Of a stretch of DNA of 42,553 nt, positions 34,295 to 42,553 are shown in pieces. Numbering within the stretch: the first letter of the stretch is position 1; every line of letters starts with the position of its first letter. Below the pieces are notes generated by a model that worked only from the letters and a program-made list of their open reading frames with translations, searched no databases and was not told the DNA's origin. The DNA lies in contig CAKPWR010000019.1 of the NCBI GenBank assembly GCA_934196725.1, positions 1 to 42,553 on the forward strand, given 5' to 3'. The DNA is from an uncultured Prevotella sp. (GTDB lineage Bacteria > Bacteroidota > Bacteroidia > Bacteroidales > Bacteroidaceae). The translations under genes were made by a program, and so were the position numbers.

Positions 34295-35479
34295 TCAGTC
34301 TTTATTCAAGATTTCCTGGCACAATGAATATGCCTTGATCATCATTCTTGGAATGTGGAAAGGTCCCTTGAAGAGGTTACCCTTGGCAGGCTGTGCCACG
34401 GTTCCGTCTCTGTGCAGATAACCATACCACTCACCGTATTCATTGTCTGGGAAGTGAGCGTAGGTCCACTCGCTGATGCGCTGGTGCTTGTAGATATACT
34501 CATCATCACCTGTAGCCAGGTAAGCATAGAGAGAAGCGATGATGGTTTCGGTCTGTGGCCACCAGAACTTCATGTCCTGTGAATAATCCTGCGCAGGAAG
34601 ATTCCTGCAGTCTCTGAAGTTAATGATGCCGCCATACTGCTTGTCCCATCCCCAGTCCCAAGACCAGTCAAAAATCTGCAGTGCCATATCGGTTATTTCC
34701 TTATCCCAGCCTCTCAACTTTGCCTCTTCCATGATAAACCATGAAGTCTCGATGCAATGGCCTGGGTTGATGGTGCGACCCATACAGGTATCCACAAACT
34801 CACCGTTCATTCCTACTGTCTCTAGGAGACATTTGAACTCTGGGTGGATGAAGTATTTCTTCAGTTTGGCGATTGACTCATCAATCTGCTCTGTCAACTT
34901 AGGATCATTGATTACCTTGCGGATGCAGGAACCTACATTGATGAGAATCATGATGATGCTGTGGCTCTGCAACTGAACTGATTCCTCAAACTTTGGAGCC
35001 AGGATGCCCGGAGTGGTGAGGAAGCGCTGGGTGTCCTTGAAGATCTGGAGGGCACGTTCTGCATATTTCTGATCGCCGGTAGCCAAAGCATACTCTGACA
35101 TCGCAATGGCTGCGAAAGTCTCAGAGAACACGTAGCGGCGCATGCGCAATGGCTTGCCTTCGGCAGTTACAGAGAAGTACATTCTGCCATTCTCGTCGAA
35201 GCAATGCTTCTCGATGAAGTCGAGGGTGCTCTTAGCAGCCTCCAGCCACATCGGGTTCTTCTCTACATTATTATATGCATAGGCGCAGATGAAAGCAAAT
35301 CTGCCCTGGAACCACACAGACTTGGTGGAGTCTATCAGACTTCCGTCTCTATCCAAACAGGTATAGACGCCACCGTTCACCTTGTCCCATCCATGCTCCA
35401 TCCAGAAAGGCATGATGTTTTCAGTCAAGTCGGTCTTGTAGGATTCAGCCCACTGCTTGATATATTCTTTAATATTCAT
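34295..35479 (-). CDS. nanE: N-acetylmannosamine / N-acetylglucosamine 2-epimerase (AGE/RenBP type)
   Basis: The enzyme converts ManNAc to GlcNAc, the route used in Bacteroides in place of the enteric ManNAc-6-P step. The 394-aa protein is an (alpha/alpha)6 barrel: ENIMPFWMEHGWDKVNGGVY at the start, STKSVWFQGRFAFICAYAYN, RTINPGHCIETSWFIMEEAK with the first conserved His, FWWPQTETIIASLYAY, and FPDNEYGEWYGYLHRDGT with the second His. The N-terminus is cytosolic. The gene lies 29 bp after nanA and is followed, 2 bp on, by the creatininase-family gene. The symbol nanE is used for this non-homologous epimerase in Bacteroides fragilis nan clusters. Confidence 0.93.
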   Translation of the reverse strand: MNIKEYIKQWAESYKTDLTENIMPFWMEHGWDKVNGGVYTCLDRDGSLIDSTKSVWFQGRFAFICAYAYNNVEKNPMWLEAAKSTLDFIEKHCFDENGRMYFSVTAEGKPLRMRRYVFSETFAAIAMSEYALATGDQKYAERALQIFKDTQRFLTTPGILAPKFEESVQLQSHSIIMILINVGSCIRKVINDPKLTEQIDESIAKLKKYFIHPEFKCLLETVGMNGEFVDTCMGRTINPGHCIETSWFIMEEAKLRGWDKEITDMALQIFDWSWDWGWDKQYGGIINFRDCRNLPAQDYSQDMKFWWPQTETIIASLYAYLATGDDEYIYKHQRISEWTYAHFPDNEYGEWYGYLHRDGTVAQPAKGNLFKGPFHIPRMMIKAYSLCQEILNKD

Positions 35480-35508
35480 TCTTATTGATTTAGTGGAGAT
35501 GATTGAAA

Positions 35509-36426
35509 TTAAAACTTATTGCAACGCTCGAAGAAGTTGATTGCTTCCAACTCTTTCTTCATTGCCTGCTCTTCCTCATCGGTCATGTTGCGGAATGGAG
35601 TACGGTTTGGACCCAAATCGAAGCCCATCAGCTTCATGATGCGCTTACCACCCACGATGTTACCACGGTAGTGGCAGATCACGTTGATGACTTCCTGAGC
35701 GAAGTTCTGCTTCTCGCGTGCTGTCTCGATATCGCCGTTCTTCCAAGCCTCGATAATGCCAACCAGTTCCTTACCGTTGTAGTTGGTTGTTCCACCGATG
35801 CCACCCTGAGCACCGCCCTGAGCCAAGCTAGGGAGAATGGTCTCATCCTGACCGTGGAGCATATCGTACTTACCGTTCTTGTAGAGACGGCACTGGTTGT
35901 ACTCGTAGAGACTCTCGAATGTATACTTGATACCAGCGAAGTTAGGAATGCGTCCGTCTACAGCCTTCAACAAGTCGAGCATTGGCAGGAAAGCACCATT
36001 GAATGCAGGAATGTGATAGTAGTAGAAAGGAAGTTCAGGAGCAGCAGAAGCAATCTCCTCGCAATACTTCACCAGTTCCTCGATGCGACCGATGTGTGGG
36101 AATGGAGGAGCCATTGAACCGATACCCCAGACACCCAACTTCTGAGCATGCTCAGCAAGGCGACGGCTCTCACGGAGACAGCAGCTACCTACATGAACGA
36201 TAATCTTGAAATCCTTTGGAGCTACAGCTACCCATCTCTCGGCAAGGAGCATTCTCTCCTCGGTGGTCAACATGTAGCCCTCACCAGAAGAGCCGTTGAT
36301 GAACACGCCCTTCAAACCGTTTTTCTGAAGCATCTTGGCATAAGCCTCGATAGGTTCCAAGTTCACATCACCGTTGGCATAAAAAGGAGTGAACGGTGCA
36401 TCAATGAGTCCAATGATTTTTTCCAT
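35509..36426 (-). CDS. nanA: N-acetylneuraminate lyase
   Basis: This cytosolic aldolase splits Neu5Ac into ManNAc and pyruvate. The 305-aa protein belongs to the DapA/NanA barrel family. Its signature residues match E. coli NanA closely: GSSGEG at 45-50, Tyr137 in FYYYHIP, and the Schiff-base Lys167 in FAGIKYT. GGAQGGIGGTTNYNGKEL and the C-terminal helices are present. The start is the ATG at 36424-36426 (MEKIIGL); a TTG two codons upstream is less likely. It is the second gene of the operon, 82 bp after nanT, and no separate promoter was found. Confidence 0.96.
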   Translation of the reverse strand: MEKIIGLIDAPFTPFYANGDVNLEPIEAYAKMLQKNGLKGVFINGSSGEGYMLTTEERMLLAERWVAVAPKDFKIIVHVGSCCLRESRRLAEHAQKLGVWGIGSMAPPFPHIGRIEELVKYCEEIASAAPELPFYYYHIPAFNGAFLPMLDLLKAVDGRIPNFAGIKYTFESLYEYNQCRLYKNGKYDMLHGQDETILPSLAQGGAQGGIGGTTNYNGKELVGIIEAWKNGDIETAREKQNFAQEVINVICHYRGNIVGGKRIMKLMGFDLGPNRTPFRNMTDEEEQAMKKELEAINFFERCNKF

Positions 36427-36508
36427 AATCAAAAAATATTTTATACGTTAATTATATGATTCTTAATTCTTTATTCTAAATGACCTGTCGTTGGCAGATG
36501 CCTTCGAC

Positions 36509-37744
36509 TTATTCCAGATTATCTGTCTTTGGCTTCAGGCAGACCAACTGGAGAGTCAGTGCTGCTATCACCACGATGCCGAGTACGGCGAAGGCAAAGC
36601 CCAGATTGCCGCCATCAGAGCACTTACCCATCACCTGGGTAACCATGGCTCCGGCAAATACGCCCACCATATTCATGATACCATATGCTGTGGCTCTGTA
36701 TTTTGCCGAGATGATCTGGCAGAGGATTGGCATATTGTTGGCATCAAACATGCCGTAACCGATACCGAAGAGCAAGCCTGCACCTACGATGGCTACCAGG
36801 TTATGGCCGAAGCCGAGGAGGAAGAGCGCAGGAATGGTCATTCCCAAACCGATGGCACTGGTATAGACACGGCCACGGATGTTCTTCTGTACCCACTTGT
36901 CAGAAAGCACACCTCCGTAGAGTACACCAATCAATGAAGATACGGCAATGGTGATGGTTGACATAGGACCCGCCTGCGACATTGGGATGCCCAAATTCTC
37001 AGCAAACAAGGTAGGGAGCCAGTTCTTGGTTGCCCAACCCGGGAGAGAAGGTACTGCAAAATAGAAAAGGATAACCCAGAAAGCCCAGGTAGAAAGCACT
37101 ACCGACAAGCCTTGGAAGAGTCCGCCCTTCGCAGGTTTCGCCTGCTGTGCAGCAGCCACATTCACATTTTCCTTTTCCTTATCATGCAAGAGGAGGAGCA
37201 ATACTACGGAATAAGCGATTCCGAGGATACCGAACCAGTGGAAGGTGGTATGCCAGGAGAAGGCTGCAGCCACTGTGGCACCGAATCCGCCGATGGCCTG
37301 ACCCACATACAAACCGGTCATGTGGACACCGATGGCGAGAGAACGGGATTTGCCTTCATGCCAATCGGCAATCAGCGACAAGGCTGAAGGGATGTAGAGT
37401 GCCTCACTGATACCCATCAAAGCTCTGAGCATGTAGAGCTGGTTGAAACTGGAAGTATAACCCATGAGGTAAGTAACCAGCGACCAGACGAAGAGACTGC
37501 CCACCACCAATTTCTTTCGGCTGATTCTATCAGCCACGATACCAGCGAATGGGCTCACGATACCATACACCCAAAGGAAAACTGCCATCAAAGCTCCAAA
37601 AGCCTCAGCTTGCTGCAACTCCACGATGTCTACCTTCATTTCCGCCTGCATGGTGGAAAGCATCTGGCGGTCCATATAGTTGAGGAGAGCCACCACCCAA
37701 AGAAGAGCTACAACCAACCAAGGATAAAACTTTTTATTTTTCAT
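36509..37744 (-). CDS. nanT: MFS sialic acid transporter (ACS-type)
   Basis: This inner-membrane symporter would carry sialic acid into the cytoplasm. The 411-aa protein has about 12 membrane helices and begins MKNKKFYPWLVVALLWVVAL, with the MFS signature loop GIVADRISRKKLVVG after helix 2. The frame is open further up, to an ATG at 37775-37777, but the promoter -7 element covers 37775-37782, so the ATG at 37742-37744 is the likely start; the leader is then only about 25 nt. It is the first gene of the operon and divergent from the ROK regulator. The substrate is assigned by context; by sequence alone it is an anion:cation symporter of the MFS. Confidence 0.9.
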   Translation of the reverse strand: MKNKKFYPWLVVALLWVVALLNYMDRQMLSTMQAEMKVDIVELQQAEAFGALMAVFLWVYGIVSPFAGIVADRISRKKLVVGSLFVWSLVTYLMGYTSSFNQLYMLRALMGISEALYIPSALSLIADWHEGKSRSLAIGVHMTGLYVGQAIGGFGATVAAAFSWHTTFHWFGILGIAYSVVLLLLLHDKEKENVNVAAAQQAKPAKGGLFQGLSVVLSTWAFWVILFYFAVPSLPGWATKNWLPTLFAENLGIPMSQAGPMSTITIAVSSLIGVLYGGVLSDKWVQKNIRGRVYTSAIGLGMTIPALFLLGFGHNLVAIVGAGLLFGIGYGMFDANNMPILCQIISAKYRATAYGIMNMVGVFAGAMVTQVMGKCSDGGNLGFAFAVLGIVVIAALTLQLVCLKPKTDNLE

Positions 37745-37774
37745 TATTCGACTGTTAGTTTTGTTATTCGGGTG

Positions 37775-37806
37775 CAAATATACAACAAATTTAATTATCC
37801 GCCAAA
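37775..37806 (-). promoter_or_regulatory. Main promoter of the nan operon
   Basis: On the minus strand, -33 TTTG (37803-37806), a 20-bp spacer and -7 TATATTTG (37775-37782) make a near-ideal Bacteroidota promoter. The AT-rich spacer upstream has a loose palindrome near 37838-37860 (AAATAAATTA against TAATTATTT) that could be an operator, but base composition alone may explain it. Confidence 0.82.
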
Positions 37807-38061
37807 TTTTAATAAACTTATTTTCATTATTATCATTAAATAAATTAGTTTAATTATTTATTATATCTTTTTCCTACACTATACCTTATTATATATATAA
37901 AAGGGAGTTCCTATTTACACAAAACCTTAAAAAGACAGGAAATCAGTTCAATCAAGCCTCAAAACAAGGGCAAAACAGCAAGAAAAAGACTAAAAAATCA
38001 TTTTCTTTTAAATATTTAGATTAATTAACTTAGAAATATTAACAAAATGAATTTATTTATT

Positions 38062-38069
38062 TAACTTTG
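38062..38069 (+). promoter_or_regulatory. Promoter (-7 element) of the ROK regulator gene
   Basis: TAACTTTG fits TAnnTTTG, about 32 bp before the ATG. TTAATTAA palindromes lie on both sides (near 38023 and 38083). The 280-bp rest of the nanT-ROK spacer is AT-rich with no gene. Confidence 0.65.
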
Positions 38070-38101
38070 CAGCATAAAATAATTAATTAAGAGATCTCTA
38101 T

Positions 38102-39304
38102 ATGTTAAAAGACATCATCAATCATACAAAATGGTCTGCGTCTATGTCTGCCCTCCTCAATCAGTTCATCGAACATGGGGGGCAAACAATCGCTGAACTA
38201 TCCAAGAATATGGGAGTCAGCGTTCCATATACAACAAAGACGCTGAATGAACTCATCGATATCGGGTTGGTGCAAACAACAGGCAAAAGAGACAACTATT
38301 CTAAGAGAGCGCCTAAGATATACGACCTTATCGCTACCTCGGGATATTTCCTCGGAATAGATACAGGAAAAGATAATCTCACCTTTGGCATCTGTGACTT
38401 CTGCGGCAACATGATTGCAGAACCAGTAAAGATAGACTTTGAATATAAAGACAGCATGGAATGCTTCGATTCATTCATCAAAGCCACCAACGACTTTATC
38501 GAAAAATCGGGCATCGCTAAAAACCAGATCAAGAATGCTTGTTTGAGTATTGGGGGACGAGTAAACCCGGAAATGGGCTGCGCTTATAATTTTTTCACCT
38601 GTTTAGGAAAGCCTCTGGCAGAAGCCATGTCTGAAAAGCTGGAACTACCTTTCTGTATTGACAACGACACCCGATGCATGACTTACGGCGAAAGCCTCAA
38701 GGGCGTTTGCAAGGGAATCAAGAACGTTGTCTTCGTCAATGTGAGCTGGGGCATCGGCATCGGCATTATCATCGACGGCAAACTGTATCAGGGCAAGTCG
38801 GGATTCTCGGGAGAAATCGGGCACATGCACATCTATAATAATGACATCATCTGCCATTGTGGAAAGACGGGATGCATGGAAACAGAGACATCAGGCTCGG
38901 CACTGCTCCGCAAGATGAACCAGAAGCTGCATGAAGGAGGAACCTCCGTGCTCACCGACAAGGTGATGAAACAGCATCAGGAGCTCACCCTTCAGGACAT
39001 ACTGGATGCCATCCAGAAGGAAGACGTGCTCAGCATCGAATCGCTGCAGAGAATGGCTGTGGAGCTAGGTACCAATCTCGCAGGAATCATCAATACCTTC
39101 AATCCGGAGATGCTTGTCATCGGAGGAGACCTATCAGTAACGGGCGAATATCTCACCCAACCTATCTGCATGGGAATCAAGAAGTTCTCACTCAATATGG
39201 TAAGTGAAGACTCGCAAATCGTAACTTCTCTCCTCAAAGACCAGGCTGCCTTGATAGGTGCCTGTCTCATGGCAAGAAGCAAGATACTGCAGGGACATTT
39301 CTAA
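38102..39304 (+). CDS. ROK-family transcriptional regulator (NagC-like), probable nan/amino-sugar regulator
   Basis: The 400-aa protein has an N-terminal winged HTH (about residues 15-75; QTIAELSKNMGVSVPYTTKT) and a C-terminal ROK domain (about 80-400). The zinc site is complete: GEIGHMHI, then CHCGKTGCMETETSG. The catalytic Asp of sugar kinases is kept (CIDNDTRCMTYGE), but the ATP-site motif reads GIDTGKDNLTFG in place of DxGGTK, as in ROK repressors, so it is probably a sugar-responsive DNA-binding protein and not a kinase. It is divergent from nanT and 91 bp upstream of nagB, which suggests control of both. The effector could be ManNAc, GlcNAc or GlcNAc-6-P. Confidence 0.88.
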   Translation: MLKDIINHTKWSASMSALLNQFIEHGGQTIAELSKNMGVSVPYTTKTLNELIDIGLVQTTGKRDNYSKRAPKIYDLIATSGYFLGIDTGKDNLTFGICDFCGNMIAEPVKIDFEYKDSMECFDSFIKATNDFIEKSGIAKNQIKNACLSIGGRVNPEMGCAYNFFTCLGKPLAEAMSEKLELPFCIDNDTRCMTYGESLKGVCKGIKNVVFVNVSWGIGIGIIIDGKLYQGKSGFSGEIGHMHIYNNDIICHCGKTGCMETETSGSALLRKMNQKLHEGGTSVLTDKVMKQHQELTLQDILDAIQKEDVLSIESLQRMAVELGTNLAGIINTFNPEMLVIGGDLSVTGEYLTQPICMGIKKFSLNMVSEDSQIVTSLLKDQAALIGACLMARSKILQGHF

Positions 39305-39395
39305 AATAATCAGATATTTCAACTATTCATTCATAATATTATTAATCGGTTATTGACATAGCAAAAATCAACAACCAAAAAAAATTTAAACAACT

Positions 39396-40187
39396 ATGCG
39401 CGTAATTATCGAAAAGAATTACGATGAGTTGTCACGTTGGGCAGCTCGTCACGTTGTGGAGACTATCAATGCTTTCCACCCAACAGCAGAGAAACCATTT
39501 GTTTTGGGTTTACCTACAGGTTCATCACCAATGGGTATGTATGCTGAAATCGTTAAGGCTGTAAAGGCTGGCGAGGTTTCTTTCAAGCATGTACTTACCT
39601 TCAATATGGACGAATACGTAGGTCTTCCAGAGTCTCACCCTGAAAGCTACCATTCATTCATGGCTCGCAACCTCTTCGATCACATCGACTGCCCTAAGGA
39701 GAATATCCACATCCTGAACGGTAACGCTGAGAACCTGGAGGAAGAGTGTGCTCACTATGAGCAGATGATTGCTGAGGCTGGCGGCATTGACCTCTTTATC
39801 GGTGGTATCGGCCCTGACGGTCACATTGCGTTCAACGAGCCATTCTCTTCACTCAACTCTCTTACCCGCGTGAAGACTTTGACAACAGATACACGTATCG
39901 CTAACTCTCGTTTCTTCGACGGAGATATGAACAAGGTTCCTGGCACAGCACTCACCGTAGGTGTGGGTACTGTTATGGCTGCTAAGGAAGTGATGATTCT
40001 CTGCAACGGTCACAGCAAGGCTCGTGCTCTCCAGGCTGCCATCGAGGGTCCTGTTACACAGGCTTGGACTATCAGTGCTTTGCAGACTCACAAGCACGGC
40101 ATCATCGTTTGCGACGAGAGTGCTACTGACGAATTGAAGGTCGGCACATACAAGTACTTCAAGGACATTGAGAAAGACAATTTGTAA
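39396..40187 (+). CDS. nagB: Glucosamine-6-phosphate deaminase
   Basis: The enzyme converts GlcN-6-P to fructose-6-P and ammonium, the last step of amino-sugar and sialic acid use. The 263-aa protein has catalytic residues at the same numbers as in E. coli: D72 (FNMDEYVGL), and D141, H143 and E148 in [14 protein letters not shown]. Residues [11 protein letters not shown] near 39-49 form the phosphate loop. It is complete and ends before a terminator. No TAnnTTTG promoter is seen in the 91-bp gap after the ROK gene, so the two may be co-transcribed. nagA is not next to it. Confidence 0.96.
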   Translation: MRVIIEKNYDELSRWAARHVVETINAFHPTAEKPFVLGLPTGSSPMGMYAEIVKAVKAGEVSFKHVLTFNMDEYVGLPESHPESYHSFMARNLFDHIDCPKENIHILNGNAENLEEECAHYEQMIAEAGGIDLFIGGIGPDGHIAFNEPFSSLNSLTRVKTLTTDTRIANSRFFDGDMNKVPGTALTVGVGTVMAAKEVMILCNGHSKARALQAAIEGPVTQAWTISALQTHKHGIIVCDESATDELKVGTYKYFKDIEKDNL

Positions 40188-40241
40188 AAAGAAGAAAACA
40201 GATAGTATCTGAATTCATACATTGTACGAGAAAATAGGTTG

Positions 40242-40271
40242 ACGCTCTTCTGCTTCACGGCAGAAGGGCGT
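40242..40271 (+). terminator. Intrinsic terminator after nagB
   Basis: The 12-bp stem is ACGCTCTTCTGC (40242-40253) with GCAGAAGGGCGT (40260-40271); one pair is T-G. The loop is 6 nt and a T-run (40271-40276) follows. Confidence 0.87.
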
Positions 40272-40339
40272 TTTTTATTGGAGGAAGGCTTTATTGTTGA
40301 GAAGTTTTGATTGAGAAGGATTTTTTATTGAGCAAAAGC

Positions 40340-40370
40340 TTGGAAAATAGTAAGAAAAACCGTACCTTTG
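40340..40370 (+). promoter_or_regulatory. Promoter of the cation symporter gene
   Basis: TTG (40340-40342), a 20-bp spacer and TACCTTTG (40363-40370) fit the Bacteroidota consensus, 25 bp before the ATG. Confidence 0.8.
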
Positions 40371-40395
40371 CAAACAAAAAAGCAAAACTACAGAT

Positions 40396-41556
40396 ATGAA
40401 AAGAATCAAAATGCCACTATTGGCAAGAATCATCATTGCCATTCTGCTGGGCGTTCTCTTCGGCAATTTCTTCAATGAAGCAGCCGTCAGAGCGTTCCTC
40501 ACCTTCAACGGAATCTTCAGCCAGTTTCTCGGCTTCATGATACCGCTCATCATCATCGGTCTCGTAACACCAGCCATTGCCGACATCGGTCATGGAGCTG
40601 GAAAACTCCTCCTTGCCACCGTGGGCATCGCCTTCGCAGATACCATCCTGGCTGGCCTGCTAGCCTATGGCACCGGTTCGGCTCTCTTCCCACACATGAT
40701 TGCCAACTCTGCCCATGTGGCAGTAGACAAGGTAGAAGAACTCAAACCGTTCTTCGAAATCAAGATACCTGCCATGGTAGATGTGATGAGTGCCCTCGTG
40801 TTCTCGTTTATCGCCGGACTGGGCATTGCCCATAAAGGCAGCCGCACCATGAAGAACGTCTTCCAGGAATTCAAGGAAATCGTTTCTGGTGTCATCGCCA
40901 AAGTCATCATTCCTCTCCTGCCCCTTTACATCTTCGGCATTTTCCTGAGCATGACTTTCTCTGGTGAAGCCTACCATATTCTGCTGGTCTTTGCACAGAT
41001 TATCCTCGTGATTCTCGTGCTTCATATCGTGATATTACTTTACGAATATCTGTTGGCAGGCGGCTTGACCCATAAGAATCCGTTCAAGCTGTTGCTTAAT
41101 ATGTTGCCAGCCTACTTCACGGCTCTCGGCACATCTTCATCGGCAGCCACCATTCCGGTAACACTGAAACAGACCCTGAAAAACGGCGTCACCGACGGCA
41201 TTGCCGGATTCACCATTCCGCTCTGTGCCACCATCCATCTCTCGGGATCAATGATGAAGCTCACCTGTTGTGCGCTCACCATCTGTCTCATCAATGGTAT
41301 GCCGTGCAATCTCCCCCTCTTCCTCAACTTCATCTTTGTGCTCGCCATCTGCATGGTAGCAGCTCCGGGAGTTCCGGGAGGAGCCGTGATGGCAGCCCTG
41401 GGTCCGCTAGCCTCTGTCTTGGGTTTCAATGCCGACATGCAGGCGCTTATGATAGCCCTCTATATTGCGATGGACAGTTTCGGAACCGCATGCAATGTAA
41501 CGGGCGATGGTGCCATCGCCGTTGTCGTGGATAAGATTTTCAGGAAGGATAAATAA
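40396..41556 (+). CDS. Dicarboxylate/amino acid:cation symporter (DAACS) family, divergent
   Basis: The 386-aa membrane protein follows the glutamate/serine-threonine symporter plan. It has an N-terminal scaffold helix set, the HP1 Ser-rich loop LGTSSSAATIPVTLK (about residue 240), the HP2 loop APGVPGGAVMAALGP (about 325) and the TM8 region DSFGTACNVTGDGAIAVVVDK (about 360). The TM7 motif NMDGT, which binds sodium and substrate in well-studied members, is replaced by HLSGS (about 281-285). Cation coupling or substrate may thus differ from GltP or SstT. It has its own promoter and terminators on both sides, so it is a single-gene unit and no substrate can be read from context. Confidence 0.87.
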   Translation: MKRIKMPLLARIIIAILLGVLFGNFFNEAAVRAFLTFNGIFSQFLGFMIPLIIIGLVTPAIADIGHGAGKLLLATVGIAFADTILAGLLAYGTGSALFPHMIANSAHVAVDKVEELKPFFEIKIPAMVDVMSALVFSFIAGLGIAHKGSRTMKNVFQEFKEIVSGVIAKVIIPLLPLYIFGIFLSMTFSGEAYHILLVFAQIILVILVLHIVILLYEYLLAGGLTHKNPFKLLLNMLPAYFTALGTSSSAATIPVTLKQTLKNGVTDGIAGFTIPLCATIHLSGSMMKLTCCALTICLINGMPCNLPLFLNFIFVLAICMVAAPGVPGGAVMAALGPLASVLGFNADMQALMIALYIAMDSFGTACNVTGDGAIAVVVDKIFRKDK

Positions 41557-41563
41557 GAAATAG

Positions 41564-41599
41564 AAAAAGGTGTGTCAAGAACTTATGACACACCTTTTT
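41564..41599. terminator. Bidirectional intrinsic terminator
   Basis: A perfect 14-bp stem, AAAAAGGTGTGTCA (41564-41577) with TGACACACCTTTTT (41586-41599), has an 8-nt loop and serves the convergent symporter and DUF418 genes. Confidence 0.9.
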
Positions 41600-41620
41600 C
41601 TATTTTATCATCTTGAAGAT

Positions 41621-42553
41621 TTAGAACTTAATCCAGGTCAGTTTCTTCCATATTCCCTCGAAAGGACCATGGGAGTGATACTTGAGCCAGAGGTTGGAGA
41701 AGAGGCATTGTACTACCACCATGGCGATGCCCACAAAGAAGGCATAGGTGATGCCAAGCTTTGTCTGGAGATTGAAACCATAATAGGCAAACAGTCCGCA
41801 ACCGATGATAGACTGGAGGAAATAGTTGGTCAGACTCATCTTACCAAACTGGCGCAGGAACGACAATCCCTTTCTGAACCATTCCTTTCCGTACCACAAC
41901 AATACGAATCCTGATACTACAAACGAGAGGATGAAGAAGTTGTAGATAGGATAAAGCCAATTGTTCCATGTTTCCATGTGGCGCACATCAGCTATGCCAC
42001 CCACAATCAATACCAGGATGGAAACCGCCAGCACCTTCTTCCACAAAGCCAGGTTGTTGTTCTCATTGTAGAACCAACGCTTTCTGCCCACCAGCATTCC
42101 GAGTATGAAGAGACAGATGGTCTGCGTATGTCTTCCCTTCATCATGCACCAGTAATAGGTAGCCACCTGTCCGTATCGCAGGTTACCATAAGCATTCTCC
42201 AGGAAACTGCCGTGCTGATGACCATGATACATATTTCCATACACCTCTCCCAATGCCGATGCATCTACCTGCCATCCGGTAATGAGGGAATAGATTTCTA
42301 TCGGTTGGATAAACAGGAAGGCAACCACCCACCAGAGCCATTTGGTAGGAAGATAGCTCAATGGGATGAGAACCAGACCATAGATGGCATAAGAGAAGAG
42401 AATGTCGCCATCGAAGAAGGCAGTATTCACGATACCGAGCATTGCCAGCAGGAACATTCGCCAGGCGAATCTACCCGAAAAGCAATTTCCCCGCTGCTGC
42501 TGGTTATCGTTCATGATGAAGAAACTCAATCCGAAGAGCAGGGCAAAGATGCC
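41621..42553 (-). CDS. DUF418 (YeiB-like) membrane protein, 5' end beyond the window
   Basis: About 310 codons are visible, and the frame stays open to the window edge (GIFALLFGLSFFIMND reads through position 42529), so the start lies outside. There are eight or more hydrophobic segments. The C-terminal part FGKMSLTNYFLQSIIGCGLF and WLKYHSHGPFEGIWKKLTW is the typical end of DUF418 proteins, which are related to membrane acyltransferases of the OpgC/YeiB type. No function is established for the family. It converges on the symporter gene with a shared terminator. Confidence 0.88.
   Translation of the reverse strand, partial: GIFALLFGLSFFIMNDNQQQRGNCFSGRFAWRMFLLAMLGIVNTAFFDGDILFSYAIYGLVLIPLSYLPTKWLWWVVAFLFIQPIEIYSLITGWQVDASALGEVYGNMYHGHQHGSFLENAYGNLRYGQVATYYWCMMKGRHTQTICLFILGMLVGRKRWFYNENNNLALWKKVLAVSILVLIVGGIADVRHMETWNNWLYPIYNFFILSFVVSGFVLLWYGKEWFRKGLSFLRQFGKMSLTNYFLQSIIGCGLFAYYGFNLQTKLGITYAFFVGIAMVVVQCLFSNLWLKYHSHGPFEGIWKKLTWIKF

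Noticed and set aside
37745..37777. N-terminal extension of nanT to 37777
   Set aside because: The upstream ATG overlaps the -7 element TATATTTG, so it would not be in the transcript.
38102..39304. ROK protein as the GlcNAc/ManNAc kinase of the pathway
   Set aside because: It has an N-terminal HTH and lacks the DxGGTK ATP motif, so a regulator is more likely, although the catalytic Asp is kept.

Overview
The window looks like chromosomal DNA of a gut or oral Bacteroidota, most probably Prevotella/Segatella (S. copri-like). The reasons are the TAnnTTTG -7 promoter elements, a SusC/SusD pair, GH92/GH125/GH20/GH33 glycosidases, a FISUMP-type lipoprotein, DUF3667 and AAA-ATPase/PD-(D/E)XK proteins, and short AT-rich spacers. 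The genus is inferred from gene content and style, not from a marker gene. I saw no rRNA, tRNA, insertion sequence or CRISPR array.

Layout. (1) 1-6045, minus strand: asnB then gltB (3' end beyond the window), ammonia assimilation into Asn and Glu, with a long imperfect inverted repeat between them. (2) 6046-6605: a 656-bp spacer (from 5950) carrying a cluster of REP-like palindromes and the promoter of the next operon. (3) 6606-10411, plus: exported GH92 and GH125 alpha-mannosidases and a strong terminator. (4) 10412-11054: a repeat-rich spacer with three unrelated repeat types, followed by an AAA-ATPase/PD-(D/E)XK gene (11055-12629). (5) 12780-17065, minus: probable operon FISUMP-type lipoprotein, small lipoprotein, DUF3667 membrane protein, M13 metallopeptidase; divergent from a membrane-anchored TPR-AraC regulator (17313-19001). 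(6) 19072-21726, minus: glnK, amtB and an outer-membrane porin-like protein. (7) 21887-37806, minus: a nearly 16-kb sialic-acid utilisation locus in the order nanT, nanA, nanE (AGE type), creatininase-family hydrolase, sialidase, SusC (NanO-like), SusD (NanU-like), GH20 hexosaminidase, double-SGNH sialate O-acetylesterase, nanM. (8) 38062-41599, plus: a ROK-family regulator divergent from nanT, nagB, and a divergent dicarboxylate/amino-acid:cation symporter. (9) 41621-42553, minus: a partial DUF418 membrane protein.

How it works together. The esterase, sialidase and hexosaminidase should de-O-acetylate sialoglycans, release sialic acid and trim exposed amino sugars. SusC/SusD would import the product over the outer membrane, NanM would set the anomer, NanT would carry it over the inner membrane, and NanA and NanE would convert Neu5Ac to ManNAc and then GlcNAc. 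NagB finishes the amino-sugar route and releases ammonium, which the GlnK/AmtB and GltB/AsnB genes could help retain. The GlcNAc kinase and NagA needed in between are not in the window.

The least explained items are the creatininase-family enzyme inside the nan operon, an intrinsic terminator inside that operon after susD, the intergenic repeat systems, the TPR-AraC-linked lipoprotein/M13 operon, and the symporter that lacks the usual NMDGT motif.
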